A stretch of DNA of 34,362 nucleotides from Oscillospiraceae bacterium. GTDB taxonomy: Bacteria; Bacillota; Clostridia; Oscillospirales; Ruminococcaceae. Location of the stretch: positions 1 through 34,362 of the forward strand of contig JAFZDX010000058.1 in the NCBI GenBank assembly GCA_017560985.1. Direction: 5' to 3'. Shown piece after piece: positions 24,911 to 32,606 of the stretch (position 1 is the stretch's first letter; the number at the start of each line of letters is the position of its first letter). The position numbers and the translations under genes were made by a program. The notes beneath the pieces were generated by a model. The model saw only the letters and a program-made list of their open reading frames with translations, searched no databases and had not been told where the DNA came from.

Positions 24911-27265
24911 ATGCATATTAAAATAGCCATTAAAAGGCTTGTAGAGTTTGTTTTGCGCCAGGGAAGTATTGATTCACGTTTCACATCATCAGACAGGGCA
25001 TTGCTTGGCTCCAGAATACACAGAAAATTACAGAAAGAAGCCGGAAAAGACTACCAGTCGGAGCAGTTCCTTACTATAGATATATGTGAAGTAAATATAC
25101 TTTACACATTACACGGCCGAGCAGACGGTATTATCAGACAGCAAGATTCAGTTACCATAGATGAAATCAAGACTGTATCTACCCCAATAGAGCTGATTGA
25201 CGAGAATTATAATAAAGCGCACTGGGCACAGGGATGCTTTTATGGATATATTGTTTGTAAAAACGAAAATCTCTCACATATAAATATACAGTTGACCTAT
25301 TATAATATTGATACCGATGAGATAAAAAGAATTACAAAAGAGTTTACAGTACAGCAACTGGAAGATGTTGTTTATAGTGTTTTAAAAGAATATAGAAAAT
25401 GGGCACAGATGTCTTATGAATGGAAAGAAGCACGCGACAGTTCACTGAAACAATTACAGTTTCCATTTTCACAGTATCGCCATGGGCAGCGTCAGCTGGC
25501 AGTGGCAGTTTACAAGTCTATCAGAGAAAAAGACAGACTTTTCGCTTGTGCACCAACAGGCATAGGTAAAACAATGTCTACTGTTTTCCCCAGCCTGAAA
25601 GCAATGGGTGAAGATTTAACTGACAAGGTGTTTTACTTAACAGCTAAAACTGTAACAGCAGTTGCAGCTAATGATGCAATAGGTATAATTTATGATAAAA
25701 TGCCGGATATTGCGCTGAAAACTCTTACTGTTACTGCAAAAGATAAGGTATGTTTTCTTGAAAAAAGAAAATGCGACCCTATTTCTTGCCCTTATGCAAA
25801 AAATTATTTTGATAAAGTCAATGATGTTCTTTACAATTCATTACAACAAAACAATGTTTTCTCCCGTGAGTTGATTGAGAAAATAGCCAAAGACCACAGC
25901 CTTTGTCCATATGAACTGTCCCTTGATATAAGTGAGTGGTGTGATGTTATAATCTGTGACTACAATTATCTGTTTGACCCACAGGCAAAATTGCAGAGAT
26001 TTTTTGAAAACCGAAAAGGAGAATATACATTTCTTATTGATGAGGCCCACAATCTGCCTGACAGGGCAAGAGAAATGTACTCTTGTCAGATTGATAAGAA
26101 AAGTTATTTCGAAGCTAAAAAATCTCTGGATAAAAAAGAGAAAAAGCTGATAAAGTCATTAAATGGTATAAATAATATGTTTATTGATTACCGCCATAAA
26201 TTTGATAATCTGGAAGAAAACAGGTTTGTGTTGCAGGAACTGCCATCGGATATTGAAAAACCGCTGCGCAGTTTTGTGAAAGAAGCGGCAGATTATTTTG
26301 ATAAACATAAGAATGAAGAACCGGATGAAAATTTACAGACTCTGTATTTTGAAACCAAATTCTTTATCAGAATTCTGGAAGAATATAACGATAAATACGT
26401 TACCATAGTTTCTAAATATGGTGATAATGTTTCGATAAAACTGTATTGTACTGACCCAAGTGAAAATATAGACAGATGCCTTGATACTGGCAACAGTGCT
26501 GTTGCATTTTCAGCTACACTGACACCTGTCAGCTATTACAAGCAGCAGATTGGCGGCAGTGGTCAGATGATCTCTGTCCCCAGTCCATTCCCACAGGAAA
26601 ATCTGGGGCTTTATGTGGCAGACAGGATAAGCACCAGATTTGCAGACAGAGAAAAAAGTATTGCTGAAATATGTGATATGATTTATACTGTGGTTTCCCG
26701 GAAAAAAGGGAACTATATGGTTTATTTCCCCAGCTACAGTTATATGACAGATGGTTATCAAAAGTTCAGTGAAAAGTACAGCGATATAAAAACCATAATT
26801 CAGCAAAAAGATATGTCCCGGCAGCAACGCCTGGATTTTATAGCTGAATTTGACCGGGCAAACACGGAAACTTTGGTTGGTTTCTGCGTTATGGGCGGTA
26901 TATATGGCGAAGGTATAGACCTGACAGGTGACAGATTGATAGGGTGTATAGTAGTAGGTGTAGGTCTGCCGCAGATTAACACTCAACTGGATACTCTTAT
27001 GGAATACTATGATAAACAAGGCAAAAATGGTTTTGCCTATGCGTATCAGTATCCAGGTATGAACAAGGTTATGCAGGCCGCTGGCAGGGTAATCCGCACT
27101 GAAAAGGACAAGGGAGTGGTGCTGCTGATAGACAGCCGCTTTACCACAGACAGGTATATTGCCAATATGCCACGTCACTGGTCACATCTGAAAACAGTGA
27201 GAAACAGCATAGATTTAAAAGAAAAACTGAATAGTTTCTGGAACAGCAAAACACCGATGGAGTAA
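24911..27265 (+). CDS. XPD/DinG-like DNA helicase with N-terminal Cas4/RecB-type nuclease domain
   Basis: A 784-residue protein. Residues ~20-170 form a PD-(D/E)XK domain: GSRIHRKL (motif I His), H68-GRAD72, then D84-E85-I-K87 as the catalytic D...ExK, and WAQGCFYGYI as the QxxxY motif. The helicase follows: Walker A APTGIGKT (214-221), four Cys of an XPD-type Fe-S cluster (C281, C288, C293, C332), DEAH (377-380), AFSATLTP, and the C-terminal motif VI QAAGRVIRTEKDKG. It would unwind DNA 5' to 3', with a nuclease that may trim it. ATG 24911 is chosen since AAAGGAG lies 7 nt before it; the in-frame GTG three bases earlier is too close. TATAAT is at 24876-24881 without a clear -35 box. Confidence 0.92.
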   Translation: MHIKIAIKRLVEFVLRQGSIDSRFTSSDRALLGSRIHRKLQKEAGKDYQSEQFLTIDICEVNILYTLHGRADGIIRQQDSVTIDEIKTVSTPIELIDENYNKAHWAQGCFYGYIVCKNENLSHINIQLTYYNIDTDEIKRITKEFTVQQLEDVVYSVLKEYRKWAQMSYEWKEARDSSLKQLQFPFSQYRHGQRQLAVAVYKSIREKDRLFACAPTGIGKTMSTVFPSLKAMGEDLTDKVFYLTAKTVTAVAANDAIGIIYDKMPDIALKTLTVTAKDKVCFLEKRKCDPISCPYAKNYFDKVNDVLYNSLQQNNVFSRELIEKIAKDHSLCPYELSLDISEWCDVIICDYNYLFDPQAKLQRFFENRKGEYTFLIDEAHNLPDRAREMYSCQIDKKSYFEAKKSLDKKEKKLIKSLNGINNMFIDYRHKFDNLEENRFVLQELPSDIEKPLRSFVKEAADYFDKHKNEEPDENLQTLYFETKFFIRILEEYNDKYVTIVSKYGDNVSIKLYCTDPSENIDRCLDTGNSAVAFSATLTPVSYYKQQIGGSGQMISVPSPFPQENLGLYVADRISTRFADREKSIAEICDMIYTVVSRKKGNYMVYFPSYSYMTDGYQKFSEKYSDIKTIIQQKDMSRQQRLDFIAEFDRANTETLVGFCVMGGIYGEGIDLTGDRLIGCIVVGVGLPQINTQLDTLMEYYDKQGKNGFAYAYQYPGMNKVMQAAGRVIRTEKDKGVVLLIDSRFTTDRYIANMPRHWSHLKTVRNSIDLKEKLNSFWNSKTPME

Positions 27266-27283
27266 TCCATCGGTGTTCTGTTA
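27250..27283 (+). terminator. Terminator of the helicase gene
   Basis: A 12-bp stem AACACCGATGGA / TCCATCGGTGTT with loop GTAA, containing the stop codon. The tail is CTGTTATTTT, so the T-run is interrupted. It may also help end the convergent M56 operon. Confidence 0.75.
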
Positions 27284-27331
27284 TTTTAAATGATAATCAG
27301 GAAAAATATCATTTACTTATAATAAATTGTT

Positions 27332-30151
27332 TTAAAACCAGGTGTAGGGGTCATATCTTGTATTTCCTTTTTTTACTTCAAAATGCAGGTTATTGCCTGT
27401 TGCGTTGCCAGTGCAGCCCATATAAGCAATTATCTGTCCTTTCTGTACCTGTTGGCCTGTCTGCACCAGTAATTCAGAACAGTGGGCATACAATGTCTGA
27501 TATCCGCCATGTTCAATAATGCAATATACACCATAACCTACATTTGTATACAGGGCTTTTGTAACCACACCGCTGTCAGCAGCAATAATATATGTACCAG
27601 CTGGGCCGGCAATATCCACACCATTGTGCTGTGGGTATTGGCCAACAAAACCACGTGAAATATATCCTCCTGCGGCAGGCCAAGTCAGTATGCCTGTACC
27701 ACCCTGAATAACTGTACCATTCCAAAGTGTGCCGATTTTTTTGATAATTGGTACAGGTTCTCGTAATGTAATTGTTTCCAATACTTCTTCGCCAACAACC
27801 ACACCGTTTCTGTAAGTGATTCTCACTTTTTCCAAACCAAGTCCGTTTTCACCTGTGCTGGTTATTTTGCTTGTGCCCAAAGTCATAGTATCATCTTTTT
27901 CTTCTTTGTATGTAGGCAAGATATCGACGGTTCTTTCCACTGTTTCTGTATATGTGCTGCTTACATCTTCAGCGTCATACACCATATCATCTTCAACAGA
28001 ACCTATAATATCAAAATTACCGTCATTAGATTTCTTTATATAAATATAACTTGTTAATTCTGCATTGGAACAGGTATATTCTGCCTTAACCACATAATCG
28101 TAATCTGTAAAAATATCAGTGTTATAGTCAAATGGGGCAGGGATATCATTTGATGAAACAGCTTCCGCATATGTAATTGAAAAATCATCAATACCTATAT
28201 TGTTTTTCAGATGTATCTGGGCAGCTGTGCTGGCAAGTACAGCTGATGATTCGTCCGGCTTGATAAAAAATGTAGTATATTTCTTTGTGTTTTTTTCATC
28301 CACAGGTTCAATTTTAATTGACTGTGCTATTTCTTCCAGTTGGTTGTTGGCTATCCGGTCAACGGATATACAGGCGAATATGTATACTGGCAATTCTTCA
28401 GATTTAGATATAATTGCAAAATTGCGTAAAGAAGGCATCGCATCTGAAGTGTATTCAGTTACAGCGGTTTCACAAATATTATTCAGTATGTGGAAATTTT
28501 CCAGGTTGAAAACATATCCGTAATTATCAGCAATACTGTTGCAAATATTATTAACATTTTTGATATTGCCGTCATAAGTATTAAAACCAAGTGAGCCAAT
28601 AACATCTCCGTTTTGGTCGGTGATACTAACTGTATGATGCATATCCTGAGGGGCAAGAATAACACCTGGGATATCTGTACTGTTTTTCAGCTTCCAACCT
28701 TCCGGTAATTCAAGGTTAACAATAAAAGGGTAAGTGTCGCTGCATACAGCACAATTATCAATCATTTTGTCTTTAAATGGGAATACTACCCTTGCAGATT
28801 CATTGACAGTTTCATTATGATGCAGTAATCCGTCCAACCAAGTTGAAATATAATCAGGATTGTACACGTCATAAACCAGATTATCTGCATTTGTTTCACC
28901 ATTTTCACCTGTAAGCCACATTTCAGTATAGTCCTGGCTAAAATTCACTTTCAGAGTGTCGGTTTCGGTTGACAGCATAATATAACTGTAACCATCTTCT
29001 GTATTTCTACTTGGTTCTTTGGGCTTGTCCAGTTTTATTTTGTTGAGATTTTTCATCAGAGTTACAAGCTCGTTTGAATCAATATTTTTATATTGTTTAT
29101 CCTGTAGTATAATACAGTTTTTGATATTTTCGTCAGAGAGATTGACTGTTTTTCTAACAGTCAATCCCATTGGATTAAATGCAAGAGCAGATACAGATGC
29201 AAATAACAGCAGGGTAATAACTGTGACCCCTATAAATGCTGGCTTTTTATAATTAAGAATATTTATAATTCTGTTTTTGGTATCACCTTCACCAAAAGCC
29301 AGATGCATTGCAGGTTGTTTTGGGCTTGGCATAGAGATATTCAGCAATGTCTGTGAATATTCTGCTTTATCGTTATAGCCCAGCTGTTTTATCACTTCTT
29401 CATCACAGGACATTTCCATATCGTTTTCAGCTGCTTTAAACGCCAGCCATACCAGTGGATTGAACCAATGCAGGCTAACGGCCACAAAACCCAATATTTT
29501 AAACAGGTAGTCACCACGTTTTATATGGGTCTGTTCGTGCAGAAGAATAAATTCTTTCTGTTTTTCGCCCAGATTATACGGCAGATAAATTTTAGGTCTG
29601 ATTATTCCCATTATAAAAGCAGTAGGGATAATGTTGTTAACATAAACATTTCTGGATATGTGTCTGCTGCTGGCAAGAATAGTCCTGATTTCATACAGGC
29701 TTAAAAGATTGTTCAGCACCATATATATACATCCGAAAAACCATAATAACGCAAATAGATTTATATAATCTATTGTGAAATTATCATTGATTACAATTTT
29801 GTTTTCTGTTGGCTGTGTGTCAGATATAGTATTTTGCTGTGCTTGTATAACAATATCTGAATCAGACTCATTTTCTATAATCTGTTCCACCTGTGGTGAA
29901 TAAACAATATCTGGGGTAACATATTCTATCTGTCCGCTGGAAATATGTGCAGCGGGCATAATATTGAAAAGGGAAGTGTCCAGGGAGAAAGAGTATGGAC
30001 ACAACAGCCTGAAAAGTACTATACCCCACAAAATATATGAATAAATTTTAGGTTGTTTTCTCAAAAGCCATCTTATGAACAAAACAGCTATAATAACTAC
30101 ACTGGCTGTTATGCTCATATTGACAACTTTCAGAAATAATGTTTTAATCAT
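27332..30151 (-). CDS. BlaR1-like M56 metalloprotease with extracellular G5 and degenerate M23 domain
   Basis: A 939-residue membrane protein. N-terminal helices (about 5-30, 35-55, 125-150) surround a BlaR1-type zinc protease: HEQTH at 205-209, HWFNPLVWLAFKAAEND and SCDEEVI. A membrane helix near 310-330 leads to a long extracellular part: about 400 residues I do not recognise, a G5 domain (about 736-808, with LEKVRITYRNGVVVGEEVL) and a C-terminal M23 (LytM) domain. The M23 domain keeps the zinc ligands H842, D846 and H923 and also H890, but position 921 is Asn where active enzymes have the first His of HxH. That suggests peptidoglycan binding rather than cutting. The start at 30151 has AAGGAGG 6 nt upstream and overlaps the end of the blaI-like gene. 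Confidence 0.88.
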   Translation of the reverse strand: MIKTLFLKVVNMSITASVVIIAVLFIRWLLRKQPKIYSYILWGIVLFRLLCPYSFSLDTSLFNIMPAAHISSGQIEYVTPDIVYSPQVEQIIENESDSDIVIQAQQNTISDTQPTENKIVINDNFTIDYINLFALLWFFGCIYMVLNNLLSLYEIRTILASSRHISRNVYVNNIIPTAFIMGIIRPKIYLPYNLGEKQKEFILLHEQTHIKRGDYLFKILGFVAVSLHWFNPLVWLAFKAAENDMEMSCDEEVIKQLGYNDKAEYSQTLLNISMPSPKQPAMHLAFGEGDTKNRIINILNYKKPAFIGVTVITLLLFASVSALAFNPMGLTVRKTVNLSDENIKNCIILQDKQYKNIDSNELVTLMKNLNKIKLDKPKEPSRNTEDGYSYIMLSTETDTLKVNFSQDYTEMWLTGENGETNADNLVYDVYNPDYISTWLDGLLHHNETVNESARVVFPFKDKMIDNCAVCSDTYPFIVNLELPEGWKLKNSTDIPGVILAPQDMHHTVSITDQNGDVIGSLGFNTYDGNIKNVNNICNSIADNYGYVFNLENFHILNNICETAVTEYTSDAMPSLRNFAIISKSEELPVYIFACISVDRIANNQLEEIAQSIKIEPVDEKNTKKYTTFFIKPDESSAVLASTAAQIHLKNNIGIDDFSITYAEAVSSNDIPAPFDYNTDIFTDYDYVVKAEYTCSNAELTSYIYIKKSNDGNFDIIGSVEDDMVYDAEDVSSTYTETVERTVDILPTYKEEKDDTMTLGTSKITSTGENGLGLEKVRITYRNGVVVGEEVLETITLREPVPIIKKIGTLWNGTVIQGGTGILTWPAAGGYISRGFVGQYPQHNGVDIAGPAGTYIIAADSGVVTKALYTNVGYGVYCIIEHGGYQTLYAHCSELLVQTGQQVQKGQIIAYMGCTGNATGNNLHFEVKKGNTRYDPYTWF

Positions 30152-30515
30152 CATTTTCCTCCTTATAGCTGTCAATCAGCCGCTGCAGCCGGTTGATTTC
30201 ATCCTTGCTCATACGGTTGTTTTTTGAAAACAGGGTCAGAAACATCGGTAAAGAGCCATTGAAAGTTTCGTTTATAAAATTCTGACTTTGTGCTAAAGTA
30301 AAATCTTCTTTTGATACAATAATTTCTATAGTACCATTATTGTTAGCAAACAAATTTCTGTCACAATGTCTTTTAAGCATTGTATATGTGGTAGTTCTTT
30401 TCCATCCAAAAGCTTCTTCACAAAGCTGTGTCAGTTTTCGTGTGGTCAATGGTGCATTGGCCCAGATAATATCTGCCAATCTTTTTTCCATTTCACCCAG
30501 TCTGTATTGTTCCAT
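30144..30515 (-). CDS. BlaI/MecI-family transcriptional repressor (second copy)
   Basis: A 123-residue winged-helix repressor. LGEMEKRLADIIWANAPLTT, TRKLTQLCEEAFGWKRTTTY and TMLKRHCDRNLF match the BlaI DNA-binding domain; the C-terminal half forms the dimer helices, with SQNFINETFNGSLPMFL near the expected cleavage region. It is quite different from the copy at 7069, so the two pairs are not a recent duplication. GGAGGT precedes the ATG. The stop TAA lies 7 nt inside the M56 gene, so the pair is translationally coupled. Two palindromes flank its -10 box, so it should repress its own operon. Confidence 0.93.
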   Translation of the reverse strand: MEQYRLGEMEKRLADIIWANAPLTTRKLTQLCEEAFGWKRTTTYTMLKRHCDRNLFANNNGTIEIIVSKEDFTLAQSQNFINETFNGSLPMFLTLFSKNNRMSKDEINRLQRLIDSYKEENDD

Positions 30516-30532
30516 AATAAAACCTCCAGTCT

Positions 30533-30549
30533 GTCTAATGTCATTAGAC
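30533..30549. promoter_or_regulatory. BlaI operator O1
   Basis: GTCTAATGTCATTAGAC is a perfect palindrome apart from its central base. It lies between the -10 box and the start codon, covering the 5' leader just upstream of the ribosome binding site. Confidence 0.8.
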
Positions 30550-30551
30550 TA

Positions 30552-30557
30552 ATTATA
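30552..30557 (-). promoter_or_regulatory. -10 element of the second BlaI/M56 operon
   Basis: TATAAT on the minus strand, exactly between operators O1 and O2. No good -35 box is found at 17-18 nt: the spacer region is occupied by O2 itself. Confidence 0.65.
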
Positions 30558-30574
30558 GTCTAACACTGTTAGAC
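30558..30574. promoter_or_regulatory. BlaI operator O2
   Basis: GTCTAACACTGTTAGAC is a perfect palindrome apart from its central base, 25 bp centre to centre from O1 and sharing the arms GTCTAA/TTAGAC. It fills the space between the -35 and -10 positions. Confidence 0.8.
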
Positions 30575-30623
30575 AACACAGTCAATCAATTTCACAATTT
30601 GTTTACAAAATTTGCACAATTTA

Positions 30624-30650
30624 AAAGGCAGAGTATTTTACTCTGCCTTT
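30624..30650 (-). terminator. Terminator of the zinc-ribbon operon
   Basis: A 12-bp stem AAAGGCAGAGTA / TACTCTGCCTTT with a 3-nt loop that includes the stop codon of the last gene. It separates this operon from the BlaI/M56 unit downstream. Confidence 0.85.
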
Positions 30651-31192
30651 GTATTAATTATAAAATAGAAATCTATTGTCTGGCTTTTGTTATCCACAAA
30701 ATTTGTCTGTATACGATATTTGGCATTTGTTTTATAATTTACAACAATGTTATCGTTTTGCTCGTATACGTATGATTTTTGGGGATTATTGTTCAAATCC
30801 ATTTCAATTACAGAAATATCTTCAGCTTCTTTTGGAAGATACAGATTCAGACCAATCTGACTGTTCTGTGACGTTATATAATATTCTTCTGCTACTTTAT
30901 TATACTGTATTTCATAATATTCGGACGGCTGGATTTTCATCTGGCTGCCATTTGTTTTAACCTGTAAAAGCCCATACAGCAGTATAGATACAAGAGTCAA
31001 AGCCTTAAACCAGGGTTTTGATGTTATAACAGACATGGTGGCATATGCCTTCAGTTTTCTTATATTTGTTATAATACCAAAAATTGTTCTGTTGTAGGCT
31101 TTACTTCTGTCTTCCTGGGTAAATGGATTTCCGCAGTTTTTGCAAAAATAAGCTTTTGTAATATTTGAGGTTTTACATTTTTTACAAATCAT
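30638..31192 (-). CDS. Small membrane-anchored zinc-ribbon protein (copy 2)
   Basis: A 184-residue protein. The N-terminal zinc ribbon has C3, C6, C17 and C20 (CKKC and CKNC knuckles), then SKAYNRTIFGIITNIRKLKAY, one membrane helix at about 62-78 and an extracellular beta-rich part of about 105 residues. It is a paralogue of the protein at 32066: both share the knuckles, the KAYN-T-FG-I-NI-K motif, QMKI/QMRI and a YEI-YNK--EEYY/KEYY block. AGGAGGT lies 6 nt before the ATG at 31192, preferred over an in-frame start 24 nt upstream, which would lie inside the previous gene. Function is unknown. It is the last gene of the four-gene operon. Confidence 0.85.
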   Translation of the reverse strand: MICKKCKTSNITKAYFCKNCGNPFTQEDRSKAYNRTIFGIITNIRKLKAYATMSVITSKPWFKALTLVSILLYGLLQVKTNGSQMKIQPSEYYEIQYNKVAEEYYITSQNSQIGLNLYLPKEAEDISVIEMDLNNNPQKSYVYEQNDNIVVNYKTNAKYRIQTNFVDNKSQTIDFYFIINTKAE

Positions 31193-31202
31193 ATTACACC
31201 TC

Positions 31203-32058
31203 CTACAGTCTTGCAAAAGTCAGGTTATAGAACACTTCACCGGCAGTGTACCATTTTCCATCAGCATATACCATAGTTACGATATATCTTGCCCAGCCAT
31301 AATTGCTTTCAGATTCATCCAGATAGATTAGTCAAAACCATTTCATGTGTTAAAAAACCATCATTGGTCAGTTGATTTGTAATATCCTGTGGCGGTAATC
31401 CTCTTGTTGAGTTTCCATTTTCATCAATAATAAGATAATTGTTGGCATAGCTTGTTCTGTAAGGACTGTGAAAATGCAGTGTATCGCTGTTTATTTCCTG
31501 TCCGGCAATAGATTCCATATGGTTCTTTGTCATTTGATGTGTGGTGTAATATCCATAACTTGCTGGCAGATAGTATGACTGCACAGTATCTTCATCACCG
31601 GATATAACTGCATATATAAAGCCATCTATGGCGTTGTACATATCGTCCTCGGATGAAGATTCTTCTTTTTCTGCAGGTGTAGGCACAGGAGTTACAAGGG
31701 GTGTGGAAGATGGAGGTTCTTTACTTCCTTCAATATATTCTGAAACATATTCCGGGGTTTCTGAAATCAATTCCACTCCAGGATTTCCACTGAAAAAACC
31801 TGTTGTTGCAACTGATATAATGCTGATAATAAGTACAACTCCATATAAATGTGATAATAAATATGCTTTTATGGCGTCGTACACGGTATTGATAGCTTTA
31901 CTTTTGAATTTTGATTTACTTCTGCTTAAAAGATAATCTATCAGCAGATTTTCATCCGGGTCCATTTTCTTACCGCATTTGGTGCAAAAGGTACTTCGTT
32001 TATCGCCAATAGCGCCACACCAGACACAGTACTGTTTATTTTCTTCGCTGATATTCAT
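31203..32058 (-). pseudogene. Large membrane-anchored zinc-ribbon protein (copy 2), broken by a +1 frameshift
   Basis: As read, the frame opens at 32058 and stops at 31315 (247 residues). Skipping one base at 31328/31329 joins it to a further 38 open codons ending in TAG at 31205-31203, giving a 284-residue product. The joined stretch reads EMVLT-IYLDESESNYGWA, then VYADGKWYTAG, resembling the end of the copy at 32607. The restored stop lies 10 nt before the next start and overlaps that gene's ribosome site, as expected in a tight operon. Domains: zinc ribbon (C11, C14, C25, C28), membrane helix 72-90, Ser/Pro-rich linker with TPVPTP, then an NTF2-like outer domain (DGFIYAVISGDEDTVQSYY). It could be a true mutation, programmed shift or sequencing error. 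Confidence 0.75.
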
Positions 32059-32065
32059 ACTGTTG

Positions 32066-32593
32066 TTACTCCATTATAACGTATATTTCCATTTGCTGTT
32101 TATCAGACTGAATAATATAGTGATTGCTGCCAGTATAGGAAAGAATCACATTTTCATCAGTACCATATTCTTTTTCATTTATAACAGCATTATTTTCATC
32201 GGTTACTATCAGTTTAATTACATCCATTTTAGGGGGAATATATAGTTCCAATCCAATTTCATTTTCATCAGTCAGCAGATAATATTCCTTGGTGGTTTTG
32301 TTGTATTCGATTTCATAATCTTTGCTGTCAAGAATGCGCATCTGGTTGCTGTTTATTTTTAACACCAAAAAGCTGTAAAGCACTAAAACCAGAAGGGAAA
32401 GCACTTTGAACAATTTATTTCCTGTAATAAAATCAAATGTTATGTAGGATTTTATTTTAAGAATATTGTCTATAACTCCGAATGCAGTCTTGTTATATGC
32501 CTTTTTCTTTTCTTTTTCAGTAAACTGGTGGCCACAGGCTTTACAGAAATCAGCTTTTATTATATTTTCTGTTTTACAGTTTTTACATTTCAT
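32066..32593 (-). CDS. Small membrane-anchored zinc-ribbon protein (copy 1)
   Basis: A 175-residue paralogue of the protein at 30638. The zinc ribbon uses C3, C6, C17 and C20 (CKNC, CKAC), followed by a basic KEKKKAYNKTAFGVI stretch, one membrane helix at about 62-80 and an extracellular beta-rich domain with ELYIPPKMDVIKLIV and ending MEIYVIME. GAGGT lies about 7 nt before the ATG. It starts 13 nt after the stop of the large copy 1 and its stop overlaps the ribosome binding site of large copy 2. Function is unknown; pairing with the large protein in both halves of the operon suggests that they act together. Confidence 0.85.
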   Translation of the reverse strand: MKCKNCKTENIIKADFCKACGHQFTEKEKKKAYNKTAFGVIDNILKIKSYITFDFITGNKLFKVLSLLVLVLYSFLVLKINSNQMRILDSKDYEIEYNKTTKEYYLLTDENEIGLELYIPPKMDVIKLIVTDENNAVINEKEYGTDENVILSYTGSNHYIIQSDKQQMEIYVIME

Positions 32594-32606
32594 TATTTGT
32601 ACCTCA

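Noticed and set aside
30144..30515. The two BlaI/M56 pairs as a recent duplication
   Set aside because: The repressors and the sensor domains differ strongly in sequence and the operators differ; only the family layout is shared.
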